64,000 bases of DNA from Cohnella hashimotonis (GTDB lineage Bacteria; Bacillota; Bacilli; Paenibacillales; Paenibacillaceae), in contig NZ_JAGRPV010000001.1 of NCBI RefSeq assembly GCF_030014955.1, forward strand, positions 806,001-870,000. The letters are read 5' to 3'. Of the stretch, positions 17,603-25,655 are shown piece by piece. Within the stretch, counting starts at the first letter, position 1; every line of letters begins with the position of its first letter. The notes under the pieces were generated by a model, which was not told the DNA's origin, made no database searches, and saw only the letters and a program-made list of their open reading frames with translations. The position numbers were made by a program, and so were the translations under genes.

Positions 17603-17659
17603 CGTGATTTGCCGGCATGCGCCGCCGAAGGCGAGTCTGCCTGATAGGTTGCAGGCGCC

Positions 17660-18172
17660 TTAAGGCTGGTACAGCCTGACCGCATCGCCGAGCGGTCTCA
17701 GCGCCATTCTGTTCTTGTACATGTGAATGACGATCTGAAAGTCGACGTTCGTAATGCCTGGAAGCACGTACAGCTTCGTCTTCAAATAACCTTCCATCTC
17801 GACCTGGTCGATGAACTGGCCGTACATATGCAGCTTGCTCGGGCCGCTGAGTTGGTACAAAAGCGTAACCGGCGGATGATCCATAATGGCCCCGGCGAGC
17901 TTCTCAAGCTCTCTCGGCTCGACGCTGATCTCGAAAAACGCGGTGAGGTAGAAGCCGGCCGGCTCCGGATTGACCGCAAGCGTGAAGCGCTCGATTACGC
18001 CGTTATCCACTAGCGACTGCAGCCGCAGCTGGACTGCGACGCGCGTCAAGCCGACCTCCTTGCCGATGTCGGTGTAGGACATTCTGGCGTTATCGTTCAG
18101 TAGATCGATGATTTTGCGGTCGACGGAATCTAAAGTTACGTAAGGACGATCGTGCAGCGTTTTTATTTGCAT
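17660..18172 (-). CDS. Lrp/AsnC family transcriptional regulator
   Basis: A 170-residue regulator of the feast/famine family. Residues 12-60 form the winged helix-turn-helix (LDSVDRKIIDLLNDNARMSYTDIGKEVGLTRVAVQLRLQSLVDNGVI), followed by the RAM/AsnC ligand-binding alpha/beta sandwich. In place of the usual acidic 'G.YD' loop it has SGPSKLHMYGQF, so the effector may differ from common amino acids. It is divergent from the BMP lipoprotein and Rieske genes, and the 320-base gap holds a good SigA promoter pointing to those genes, so it is the likely local regulator. Start ATG 18172. Confidence 0.85.
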   Translation of the reverse strand: MQIKTLHDRPYVTLDSVDRKIIDLLNDNARMSYTDIGKEVGLTRVAVQLRLQSLVDNGVIERFTLAVNPEPAGFYLTAFFEISVEPRELEKLAGAIMDHPPVTLLYQLSGPSKLHMYGQFIDQVEMEGYLKTKLYVLPGITNVDFQIVIHMYKNRMALRPLGDAVRLYQP

Positions 18173-18326
18173 TCCGCAAGCTCCTCACTTGAATGATGGG
18201 GAAGATCCGCCGTTATTGCAGCGAAGCCTTCGGTTTTGCGATGCGCTTCTTGCGAATCGTAAAATAGGGCGAAGGAAGGTTGCATAATTGTGTAATGTTT
18301 TATGACTTAAATCTGACTCGAATTGA

Positions 18327-18356
18327 TTGACGTATATTTAAAAGTACTCTTATAAT
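18327..18356 (+). promoter_or_regulatory. SigA-type promoter for the BMP/Rieske operon
   Basis: TTGACG at 18327-18332 and TATAAT at 18351-18356 with an 18-base spacer, about 135 bases before the BMP start codon. The rest of the 18173-18491 gap is AT-rich with no gene. Confidence 0.75.
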
Positions 18357-18491
18357 GATTTTATTCTTTCTGAAAGCAATAATAAAGAGAAAAAATTATC
18401 GGATTGTAAGGGGGGGCGGCTTTCTATTTCGAAATCCAGGCCATTGTGGAATGAAATATGACATACGTTTTCGAAAATGGGAGGCATTCGC

Positions 18492-19661
18492 ATGAAGAAG
18501 ATCCTGACATTAATCGTAATCGTTTTTTCCGTCTTTTCCGTCCTGACAGCCTGCGGAGGCAAGGCGAGCGACAATACTGCCGCGGGTGCGGCTACAGCGA
18601 CGGCGGGCGCTTCGACTTCGGCTGGCGCCGCGGCTTCGTCGTCCGGCTCGCCGTCCGAAACGACAGGCGGGAAGAAATTGAAAGTTGCATTCGTCTACGC
18701 GACGCCGATCGGGGAGACAGGCTGGAACTACGAGATGGACAGAGGCAGATTGGCGCTGGAAAAAGAACTCGGCGTGGAGACGATGGCGATGGACAACGTC
18801 GCGGAGTCCGACGCGGGGCGGGTATTCGAGGATCTGGCGCAGAAGTACGACGTCATCTTCGGTACGACCTTCGGGTATATGGATGCGATGAATGCGGCTG
18901 CCGAGAAGCATCCGGACGTCAAGTTCCTGCACGCAACGGGCTACAAGACACTGCCTAACCTTGGCGTATACGCCGGACGCGAATATCAAAGCAACTACCT
19001 CGTCGGCATGGCGGCGGGCATGGTGTCCAAGAACGGCAAGCTCGGCTACGTCGGGACGTTCCCGATCCCCGAGGTCATCTCGGCGATCAATGCGTTCGCG
19101 CTCGGCGCGCAGAGCGTGAATCCGAACGCTCAAGTGTCCGTCGTGTGGAGCAACACGTGGTTCGATCCGACGACCGAGAAGCAGGCCGCGGACTCGCTGT
19201 TGGATACGGGCGTCGACGTTCTGGCAGCTTACCATGACGCGCCGACGATTTTGCAGGCATCCGCGGAGCGCGGCGTATGGGGCAGCGGCAAGGACTCCGA
19301 CATGAGCAAGTACGCGCCGGACACTTATTTAACCAACTTCGTGTGGAATTGGACGCCGTACTTCGTGGAGACCGTCCGGGCGATCCAGGATGGAACCTGG
19401 CAGGCCGGGGCTTATTATGGCGGCATGAAGGAAGGCGTGACCGATATTGCGCCGCTGGGCAAAAACGTGCCGCAGGACGTGAAGGACGCCGTGGAGGCGA
19501 AAAAGCAGGAGATACTGGCGGGAGCGTTCGACGTCTTCGCGGGCCCGATCAAGGATCAAGTCGGCACGGAGCGCGCCGCGAAAGGCAAGGCCCTGACCGA
19601 TGAGGAGATTCTGGCAATGAATTGGTTCGTGCAGGGTATCCAGGGCAAAATCGAAAGCTGA
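18492..19661 (+). CDS. BMP family basic membrane lipoprotein (ABC substrate-binding protein)
   Basis: A 389-residue lipoprotein with signal ending LTAC (Cys21), a low-complexity Ala/Ser/Thr linker (residues about 25-60), then a BMP (Med/PnrA-type) type-I periplasmic binding fold: KLKVAFVYATPIGETGWNYEMDRGR, EDLAQKYDVIFGTTFGYMDAM and GKLGYVGTFPIPEVISAINAFALGA. Family members bind nucleosides or related heterocycles for ABC uptake. ATG 18492 is chosen for the GGGAGG site eight bases upstream. No permease or ATPase gene adjoins it; the only partner is the Rieske oxygenase 16 bases downstream. Confidence 0.85.
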   Translation: MKKILTLIVIVFSVFSVLTACGGKASDNTAAGAATATAGASTSAGAAASSSGSPSETTGGKKLKVAFVYATPIGETGWNYEMDRGRLALEKELGVETMAMDNVAESDAGRVFEDLAQKYDVIFGTTFGYMDAMNAAAEKHPDVKFLHATGYKTLPNLGVYAGREYQSNYLVGMAAGMVSKNGKLGYVGTFPIPEVISAINAFALGAQSVNPNAQVSVVWSNTWFDPTTEKQAADSLLDTGVDVLAAYHDAPTILQASAERGVWGSGKDSDMSKYAPDTYLTNFVWNWTPYFVETVRAIQDGTWQAGAYYGGMKEGVTDIAPLGKNVPQDVKDAVEAKKQEILAGAFDVFAGPIKDQVGTERAAKGKALTDEEILAMNWFVQGIQGKIES

Positions 19662-19677
19662 ACGGGAGGCGAACGAG

Positions 19678-20661
19678 ATGTCGGAGCATGACAAGGTGCT
19701 GATGCGGCAGTGGCATCCCGTCGCCTACGCGCACGAGATCGGCGAAAAGCCTGTCTCGCGGGTGCTCATGGGGGAGCGGCTCGTCGTATTCCGCACTTCC
19801 TCCGGGATACACGCCTGGAAGGATCTGTGCATCCATCGCGGCGCCGCACTCTCGCTCGGGTGCGTGAAGGACGATACGCTCGTCTGTCCGTACCACGGCT
19901 GGCGCTACGACGGGACGGGGGGCTGCGTGCTGATTCCGCAGCAGCCGCCGGAGCAAGCGATTACGAAGCAGGCGCGCACGATCGTATACGAATGCAGGGA
20001 AGAGAAGGAAGTTGTCTGGGTACGGCTCGGATCCGATTCGCAGGCTGCGGATCTGCCGCCTTTTCCCGAATGGGACGATCCGGCATACAAGACTGTTTTC
20101 TGTGGTCCCTATCCGCTTCGAGCCTCGGCGCCTCGCGTCATCGAAAACTTCCTCGACGTGGGCCATCTGGCTTTTCTCCACGAAGGACATCTGGGGGATT
20201 CGGCTTATCCCGAGATCGCGGATTACCGCGTCGAAATCTCCGAGGCCGGTATCCGCTCCTCCGAGATCGACATCTATCAGCCGGACCCCGACAGTACCGG
20301 CAAGTCGGGCATTGCGCGATACGTCTACGAGGTGCTGGGTCCGACGGCCGCCCGCCTCAGCAAGACGGATCCGCTGACCGGCCATGTCTTTTCCATTCTG
20401 TTCGCGGTCAGTCCGATCGCGCAGACGGAATCCGTGGTCTTCGTCGCGCTGGCGCGCAATTATGCTTTCGAGCTGCCGGACGCGCAGTTCGCCGACTTCC
20501 AGACTTTCATCCTGCAGCAGGACCAGGCCGTGCTGGAGAGTCAGCGCCCGGAGCTGCTGCCCCTGGACCTGCAAGCGGAGCTGCATCTGAAGGCCGATCG
20601 GCTGAGCATCGCCTATCGCAAATGGCTGCGCGAGCGCGGCGTCGTCTGGGGGACGGCTTGA
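19678..20661 (+). CDS. Rieske non-heme iron oxygenase, alpha subunit-like
   Basis: A 327-residue single-component-like ring-hydroxylating or demethylating oxygenase. The N-terminal Rieske domain has CIHRGA...CPYHGW (about residues 44-67) to bind [2Fe-2S]. The C-terminal catalytic domain has ENFLDVGHLAFLHEGHLG, supplying the bridging Asp and the two His ligands of the mononuclear iron. This is the vanillate demethylase / pheophorbide oxygenase branch. It follows the BMP lipoprotein gene by 16 bases with a GGGAGG site, so both are one operon; oxidation of an imported heterocycle or nucleoside-like compound is my inference. No reductase or ferredoxin gene is nearby. Confidence 0.85.
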   Translation: MSEHDKVLMRQWHPVAYAHEIGEKPVSRVLMGERLVVFRTSSGIHAWKDLCIHRGAALSLGCVKDDTLVCPYHGWRYDGTGGCVLIPQQPPEQAITKQARTIVYECREEKEVVWVRLGSDSQAADLPPFPEWDDPAYKTVFCGPYPLRASAPRVIENFLDVGHLAFLHEGHLGDSAYPEIADYRVEISEAGIRSSEIDIYQPDPDSTGKSGIARYVYEVLGPTAARLSKTDPLTGHVFSILFAVSPIAQTESVVFVALARNYAFELPDAQFADFQTFILQQDQAVLESQRPELLPLDLQAELHLKADRLSIAYRKWLRERGVVWGTA

Positions 20662-20745
20662 AGAACCGGTCCTGAAGTGCGCGGCCGGATTCCGCGTCAG
20701 CGGTAGGGATGTCATTGTCGCATTGAAGCGTGAGCGGGTCGCAAC

Positions 20746-20785
20746 GAAAAAACAGGACGAAGCGGAAATTCGGGCTTCGTCCTGT
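20746..20785 (-). terminator. Terminator of the mannose glycoconjugate operon (minus strand)
   Basis: Perfect 12-base stem ACAGGACGAAGC/GCTTCGTCCTGT at 20752-20763 and 20774-20785; on the minus strand it is followed by six T residues. It lies between the convergent Rieske and ManC genes. Confidence 0.8.
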
Positions 20786-20817
20786 TCGCGCAGCTGACTG
20801 CCGATCAACTTCGAGCT

Positions 20818-21897
20818 TTATACATACGCCGTCATGCCTTTGTTTTTAAGCAGCACGACGATGTCCTTCACGTCCTGGGCGCGGTCCTTGGCGCAGATCA
20901 GCAGCGCGTCCTTGGTGTCGGCGATGATGAGGCCTTCGATGCCGATGGTAGCGATCAGCCTCTCGTCCCCGTAGACGATGGAATCGCGCGTCTGGATGCC
21001 CAGATGCTCCGCCTTGACGATGTTGCCGTTTTCGTCCGGCGGGATGATGGCGCCGAGCGCGTCCCAGCTGCCGATATCGTTCCAGCCAAAATTGCCCGGG
21101 ATGACGGCCACGTCGACGCTGCGCTCCAGTATGCCGTAGTCGATCGAGGTACTTTGAAGAGTGGGGTAGACCGCTTGGATCAAGGCCGTGCGCCGCTCCG
21201 GGTCTTCGCATGCCGCGAAGGGCAGCATCGCGTTGTGCAATCGGGGTAGATAGCGCTTGAAATTATCGATGATGACCGAAGTTTTCCAGACGAATATGCC
21301 GCTGTTCCACAGATAATTGCCTGAGTTTAAATAGCCTTGGGCAACCGCGAAGCTGGGCTTCTCGACGAATTCAGATACTTCGTACACGCGACAGGGCTCG
21401 GTTCGAAGCGTATCCGAAGCATGGGAGATATACCCGTAGCCCGTGGACGGGAAGGTCGGCTTGATCCCGATCGTAATCATCTTGTCCGTCTCTTCCGCGA
21501 CCGTGCACGCTTCGGTTAGCGTCTTCTTGAATTCGTCCACGTCCGTAATATGGTGATCGGAAGGGGAGACGACCATCAGGGAATCGCCGAATTGCCGGTC
21601 GATATGCATGGCTGCGAATAGGATGCTGGCTGCCGTATTGCGCGCGACGGGTTCGACGAGCACGTTGCCGGCCGGCACGCTCAAATGCATGATGCTTTCC
21701 AACTGGACGGCTTGCGACGAATTCGTCACGATGATCGTGTTCTCCAGCGGCATGACGTGCTTGAACCGGTCGATCGTGTCGTTCAGCATGATATCGTTGC
21801 CGCTCAGGTTGATCAATTGCTTGGGCATCTCTTGGCGGGACAGCGGCCAGAAGCGAGTCCCCCCGCCTCCGGCCAGAATCGTCGCGAACCTATGCAT
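20818..21897 (-). CDS. manC: Mannose-1-phosphate guanylyltransferase
   Basis: A 359-residue nucleotidyltransferase making GDP-mannose from mannose-1-phosphate and GTP. The signature pyrophosphorylase loop is at the N-terminus (ATILAGGGGTRFWPLSR..PKQLINL), with the VSPSDHHI metal/nucleotide motif near residue 110, FVEKP and the NSGIFVWK segment. It lacks the fused C-terminal phosphomannose isomerase cupin of type II enzymes, so it is a type-I-length enzyme. It is the last gene of a three-gene minus-strand operon and overlaps the preceding gene by eight bases. Its product would feed mannosyl transfer. Confidence 0.87.
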   Translation of the reverse strand: MHRFATILAGGGGTRFWPLSRQEMPKQLINLSGNDIMLNDTIDRFKHVMPLENTIIVTNSSQAVQLESIMHLSVPAGNVLVEPVARNTAASILFAAMHIDRQFGDSLMVVSPSDHHITDVDEFKKTLTEACTVAEETDKMITIGIKPTFPSTGYGYISHASDTLRTEPCRVYEVSEFVEKPSFAVAQGYLNSGNYLWNSGIFVWKTSVIIDNFKRYLPRLHNAMLPFAACEDPERRTALIQAVYPTLQSTSIDYGILERSVDVAVIPGNFGWNDIGSWDALGAIIPPDENGNIVKAEHLGIQTRDSIVYGDERLIATIGIEGLIIADTKDALLICAKDRAQDVKDIVVLLKNKGMTAYV

Positions 21898-22993
21898 GAT
21901 GGATCACCGAGTGTGCGATGCAGTAGGAGACGATATTTTCCGAGCCTTGATTAAGATTCAGCCCGCTGGCGTGAATGCCGTCGTAGCAGCCGCCCGTCTG
22001 CGGGTCGATCAGGGACAGTCCAGCGGAATTTCGACCGTGGAACCAGTCCAGGCACATTTGGGCGCGATCCAGATAAGCGGGGGTGCCGAGCATGATGTAC
22101 GCTTCGTACAGGGCAAGCAGCGTCTCGCAGGCTTCGATCGGCTGCTCGTCGTACGGCGCCGCCGACTCGCCGCGAACGAGCCAGCCATCGCTGCCGACAG
22201 GCTTGAAGTAGCCTTCCTTCGAGAAGGTAAGCGACGTCAGGAATGCGAGGCTCGCCTTCGCGGTATACCGCAGATCGGCCCTGCCGCTCAGGCGTGCCGC
22301 CTTGAGCAGCGCCCATGGCAGCATCGCGTTGCCGTAGGTGACGCTGTCCTCGAACCATTGCCATTCCGCCGTCGCATACTGCTCGAATTGCGCCAGCAGG
22401 CGATCGGCCATCCGCTCGATCAGCTCGCGAATCTCCCTGTGCGGCAGGAAGGACGCAGCTTCCTCGCTCGTGTCAGTATTAGCATAAGGGAATGCATAGC
22501 GGAGAGAATCCTTGGTCTCGAGCATATAGGCAAGCCCGACGAGCGCGTAGGCAATCGCTCGAGGGGAACGTAGCTCGGCGATGCGCGGGAGCGCCCGGTC
22601 GATCATGAATCTGCACGTGTTTTGCATATTGTCCGGTACGGTCGGCTCGGAAAGCGTGAAGCCGAGCGCCCATATGCAGCGCCCGAGGCAGTCCTCCGAC
22701 CCGACCGACTCGGCGAAGCTGCGGTTGTAGTTCATAAAGTTGCGAAAGCTGCCGTCCTCGTTTTGCGCATGGTGGATAAAAGATAGGTAGGTGCCTGCCA
22801 GGCGGAGCCAGTCTTCGCCCGGATGGTTGCGGTGCAGAATAACGGCTGCGATGAGCGCACGTCCGTTGTCGTCCGAAGTGTAGCCGTGGCCGCGGTCGGG
22901 CACGCCGAACTTCGTATGCTGGAAGATGCCTGTATCGTCCGTCAGGCTGCGCAGATATTCCGCACGGAGTGGCTTAACATGGGTTAGTTCCAT
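21890..22993 (-). CDS. Predicted (alpha/alpha)6-barrel glycan-associated protein
   Basis: A 367-residue soluble protein built of repeated helices, with motifs such as DRGHGYTSDDNGRALIAAVILH near residue 32-53, EDGSFRNFMNYNR and WALGFTLS. These motifs resemble a group of proteins often encoded next to, or fused with, GT4 glycosyltransferases and sometimes annotated as glycosidases. No catalytic assignment is safe, although conserved Asp and Glu residues in SDDNGRA and SEDCLGR are candidates. The start codon directly abuts the stop of the GT4 gene, and the end overlaps manC, so the three proteins very probably act together. Confidence 0.7.
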   Translation of the reverse strand: MELTHVKPLRAEYLRSLTDDTGIFQHTKFGVPDRGHGYTSDDNGRALIAAVILHRNHPGEDWLRLAGTYLSFIHHAQNEDGSFRNFMNYNRSFAESVGSEDCLGRCIWALGFTLSEPTVPDNMQNTCRFMIDRALPRIAELRSPRAIAYALVGLAYMLETKDSLRYAFPYANTDTSEEAASFLPHREIRELIERMADRLLAQFEQYATAEWQWFEDSVTYGNAMLPWALLKAARLSGRADLRYTAKASLAFLTSLTFSKEGYFKPVGSDGWLVRGESAAPYDEQPIEACETLLALYEAYIMLGTPAYLDRAQMCLDWFHGRNSAGLSLIDPQTGGCYDGIHASGLNLNQGSENIVSYCIAHSVIHHA

Positions 22994-24178
22994 TTAGACC
23001 ACGCTCCCTTGGACGGGATAGGACGAGCCGACGACATCGCGGATGAGCGCGGCATATTCCTTGGCAATCTGGTCCCACATCATCCGCCGCCCCAGCTCTG
23101 CCGTCTTTCGCTCCATTTGCAGCTTCTTATCCGGATGGTCCAGTATGTCCAGCAGCTGCGTCTCCAGCGATTTGGCGTCGCGGAAGTCCGCGAGCAGCCC
23201 CCGGCCGTCCCCCAGCATCTCCGTCGCATAGCGATACGGGGTCGATACGATGACCCGTCCGTAGCCGACGCCGTAAGCGAGCGTGCCGCTGACCGCTTGC
23301 TCGCGGCCCAGATAGGGCGTCATATAAATATCCGACAGCACAAGCGAATGAACGACCTCCTCTTGCGTCAGCAGCTTGTCGACGAAGCGGACATGTTCGT
23401 TCAGACCCAACCGGTCCACTTGATCGGCGAGCTGCCGGCGGTATACCTCGCCGACCTCCTGCTTGACGACCGGATGCGTCTTGCCCCATACGACGTACAG
23501 CGCGTCCGGATGGCGGGACGCGACGCCGCTCATCGCCTCGATGGCGTATTCGATTCCTTTGCCCGGACTCAGGAAGCCGAACGTGGATACGATCTGCCTT
23601 CCGGCGTAGCCGTACCGGCTTTTGAGCGTATCCCGCGATTCGGCGGACAGACGAGGCACGCCGTGGTGATGCATGCGGATCTTGTCTGCGGGAATGCCGT
23701 ATATATGATGAAGGTCGGCCACCGTGCTCTGCGCCATCGTGACCGAGCGATCGCTCCACTCGCCCAGCAGGGAGACGATGCGGAGCTGAGCGGGGTTCGG
23801 CGCGGTCAGCACGGTATGGAAGATGACGATGAACGGAATCGTCAACCGCTTCGCGAGCTCCAGCACGTATTCTCCGCACTCGCCGCCATAGATGCCGAAC
23901 TCATGCTGGATGACGAGCAGGTCGATATCCGACCGATTGAGTTCGTAAGCGATGCGGGCGTATTCGCTTTTATTTTCTTGTTCGAAGCTCCTCGCGACGT
24001 CTTTGCCGTACGCATAGACGGCATTGTTATTGACCGCAATGACGCGCGGCGGACTAAAGTCGCCAAGCATTCCGAGTTCGTGCGCAAGGTCGTGGGTGAA
24101 GGTCGCCAGGCCGCATTCCCGCGGAAGATAAGTACCCAGAAAAGCCACGTTTATTATTTTGTTCGTTTCATTTTTCAA
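22994..24178 (-). CDS. Glycosyltransferase family 4 protein
   Basis: A 394-residue GT-B fold glycosyltransferase. The N-terminal half shows the acceptor-side fold (INVAFLGTYLPRECGLATFTHDLAHEL) and VIQHEFGIYGGECGEY; the C-terminal half has the GT4 donor features: FGFLSPGKGIEYAIEAM, the VWGKTHP strand and YLGREQAVSGTLAYGVGYGRVIVSTPYRYATEML, where the usual E(x7)E is present as EQAVSGTLA-like. It heads a three-gene operon with the (alpha/alpha)6 protein and ManC, so a mannosyltransferase using GDP-mannose is likely, though that is inference. The start at 24178 is preceded by GGAGGTAATTG. Confidence 0.85.
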   Translation of the reverse strand: MKNETNKIINVAFLGTYLPRECGLATFTHDLAHELGMLGDFSPPRVIAVNNNAVYAYGKDVARSFEQENKSEYARIAYELNRSDIDLLVIQHEFGIYGGECGEYVLELAKRLTIPFIVIFHTVLTAPNPAQLRIVSLLGEWSDRSVTMAQSTVADLHHIYGIPADKIRMHHHGVPRLSAESRDTLKSRYGYAGRQIVSTFGFLSPGKGIEYAIEAMSGVASRHPDALYVVWGKTHPVVKQEVGEVYRRQLADQVDRLGLNEHVRFVDKLLTQEEVVHSLVLSDIYMTPYLGREQAVSGTLAYGVGYGRVIVSTPYRYATEMLGDGRGLLADFRDAKSLETQLLDILDHPDKKLQMERKTAELGRRMMWDQIAKEYAALIRDVVGSSYPVQGSVV

Positions 24179-24415
24179 ACAATTACCTCCTGAATTAATA
24201 ATTTATTCCAAAAAATAAACAACAAAAAAAGAAATAAAGATGGCCTTCATTTCTCGACAAAAACGAAATATAAAATTGGGGGAAAGGGGTTCAGGGGAGT
24301 GGTTGATTTTCCACGAGCGGCATGATAATATAAAATATTTTGGAAAAATGTTCTCCTATCAACAATAGCACTGGAAAGTGCATCTGTCAATTTTCGGACG
24401 CCGCAGCACCGTCGA

Positions 24416-24452
24416 CATGACATTTGTCACGTCGCGTCATGACGCTTGTGAC
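24416..24452 (+). promoter_or_regulatory. Two DesR-like operator boxes upstream of des
   Basis: Box 1 (24416-24430) is CATGACATTTGTCAC, including the palindrome TGACATTTGTCA; box 2 (24437-24452) is TCATGACGCTTGTGAC. Their ATGAC starts are 22 bases apart, two helical turns. In Bacillus subtilis DesR binds TCATGACA-TTTGTCAT-like sequence upstream of des. The rest of the 24179-24539 gap is AT-rich and shows no gene. Confidence 0.72.
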
Positions 24453-24481
24453 TTATAGCGCTTTCCCCCTGCGTTTACAAT
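24453..24481 (+). promoter_or_regulatory. Activator-dependent promoter of des
   Basis: TACAAT at 24476-24481 is a good -10; 17 bases upstream lies only a poor -35 (TTATAG, 24453-24458) immediately after the second DesR-like box. That is the arrangement expected for a promoter needing DesR-P. Confidence 0.6.
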
Positions 24482-24539
24482 GAATATAACGTCGCGGCAT
24501 TCCTGTCCGTCGGACGTTCACCGAGGGGGAATTGTGCAT

Positions 24540-25589
24540 ATGAAACAAGCAAACGAAATCGCCGAGCTCAAAAAAAGCATGCTTCCTTTCGAAAAAACGG
24601 ACGCGAAGTCCAGCATCCGGCAGCTGATTAACACGCTGGGACCGCTGCTTCTGCTGTGGTACGCCGGCTATGCCAGTCTCTCCATATCTTATTGGCTCGC
24701 CCTTCCGATCCTGATCGTCGCATCGGGTTTCGTCATACGCACCTTTATCTTGTTCCACGACTGCTGTCACGGCTCGTTTTTTAAAAGCAAGCGGGCGAAC
24801 GACATCCTGGGCACGCTGCTGGGCGTGCTGACGCTGGTACCGTACCGGCAGTGGAAAAACAGCCATGCGAAGCATCACGCCACTAGCGGCAACCTCGACA
24901 AAAGAGGGGACGGCGACATCTGGATCCTCACCGTGGAAGAATATGCGGCGGCTCCTCTGTGGAAGCGCCTGGCGTACCGTTTTTACCGCAATCCGGTCGT
25001 CATGTTCGGGCTCGGCCCGGTCTTCGTCTTCATGCTGCAATATCGCTTTAATGCGAAAGGCGCGCGGCGCAAGGAACGCCTGAACACCTATCTGACCAAC
25101 GTACTCATCGTCTCGCTTTATGCGGGCATGATCTGGGCGATCGGTTGGGAAGCATTCGTCCTCGTGCAGGGCCCGATCTTCTTCGTCTCAGGATTGCTCG
25201 GCATCTGGCTCTTCTATGTGCAGCATCAGTTCGAGGATTCTTACTTTGAAAACGATCCGGATTGGAGCTACGTGCAAGCGGCCGTCGAAGGCAGCTCGTA
25301 TTACAAGCTTCCCCGCGTCCTACAATGGATCACGGGCAGCATCGGGTTTCATCATGTGCATCACCTGAATCCCAAGGTGCCCAACTACAATCTCGAAAAG
25401 GCGCATCTGGCCACGCCGCCGCTCCAGCGGGCCGCCACGCTTACGCTCTCGACGAGCCTGGAATCGTTGCGGTTCCGCCTGTGGGACGAGGAGAACAAGA
25501 CGTTCGTCGGCTATCGCAAGATCAAGCGGCCGGCCGTCGGCCTGCATGCTTCCGGCACCGTATTGAAGAATCCGGCCGCGGGTAAATAG
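24540..25589 (+). CDS. des: Membrane fatty acid desaturase (DesR-controlled, Des-like)
   Basis: A 349-residue integral membrane di-iron acyl-lipid desaturase. All three histidine boxes are present: HDCCHG (His73-77), HAKHH (His109-113) and HHVHH (about residues 270-274). Four transmembrane helices flank them (LGPLLLLWYAGYASL, YWLALPILIVASGFVI, YLTNVLIVSLYAGMIWAI, GPIFFVSGLLGIWLFY). It introduces double bonds into membrane phospholipid acyl chains, keeping membranes fluid in the cold. ATG 24540 is chosen: it has GAGGGGGA nine bases upstream, and the -10 element at 24476 excludes earlier starts. The downstream desKR pair makes the identification with the Bacillus Des pathway strong. Confidence 0.92.
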   Translation: MKQANEIAELKKSMLPFEKTDAKSSIRQLINTLGPLLLLWYAGYASLSISYWLALPILIVASGFVIRTFILFHDCCHGSFFKSKRANDILGTLLGVLTLVPYRQWKNSHAKHHATSGNLDKRGDGDIWILTVEEYAAAPLWKRLAYRFYRNPVVMFGLGPVFVFMLQYRFNAKGARRKERLNTYLTNVLIVSLYAGMIWAIGWEAFVLVQGPIFFVSGLLGIWLFYVQHQFEDSYFENDPDWSYVQAAVEGSSYYKLPRVLQWITGSIGFHHVHHLNPKVPNYNLEKAHLATPPLQRAATLTLSTSLESLRFRLWDEENKTFVGYRKIKRPAVGLHASGTVLKNPAAGK

Positions 25590-25655
25590 TTTTTGCATCC
25601 GGCCGGTTTAGGCTACAATGAGAGGACGACGAGAAAGAAGAGAGGAGCGGAGTCC

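Noticed and set aside
23009..24193. 394-residue plus-strand frame opposite the GT4 gene
   Set aside because: Exactly antisense to a strongly supported glycosyltransferase; no start signal.
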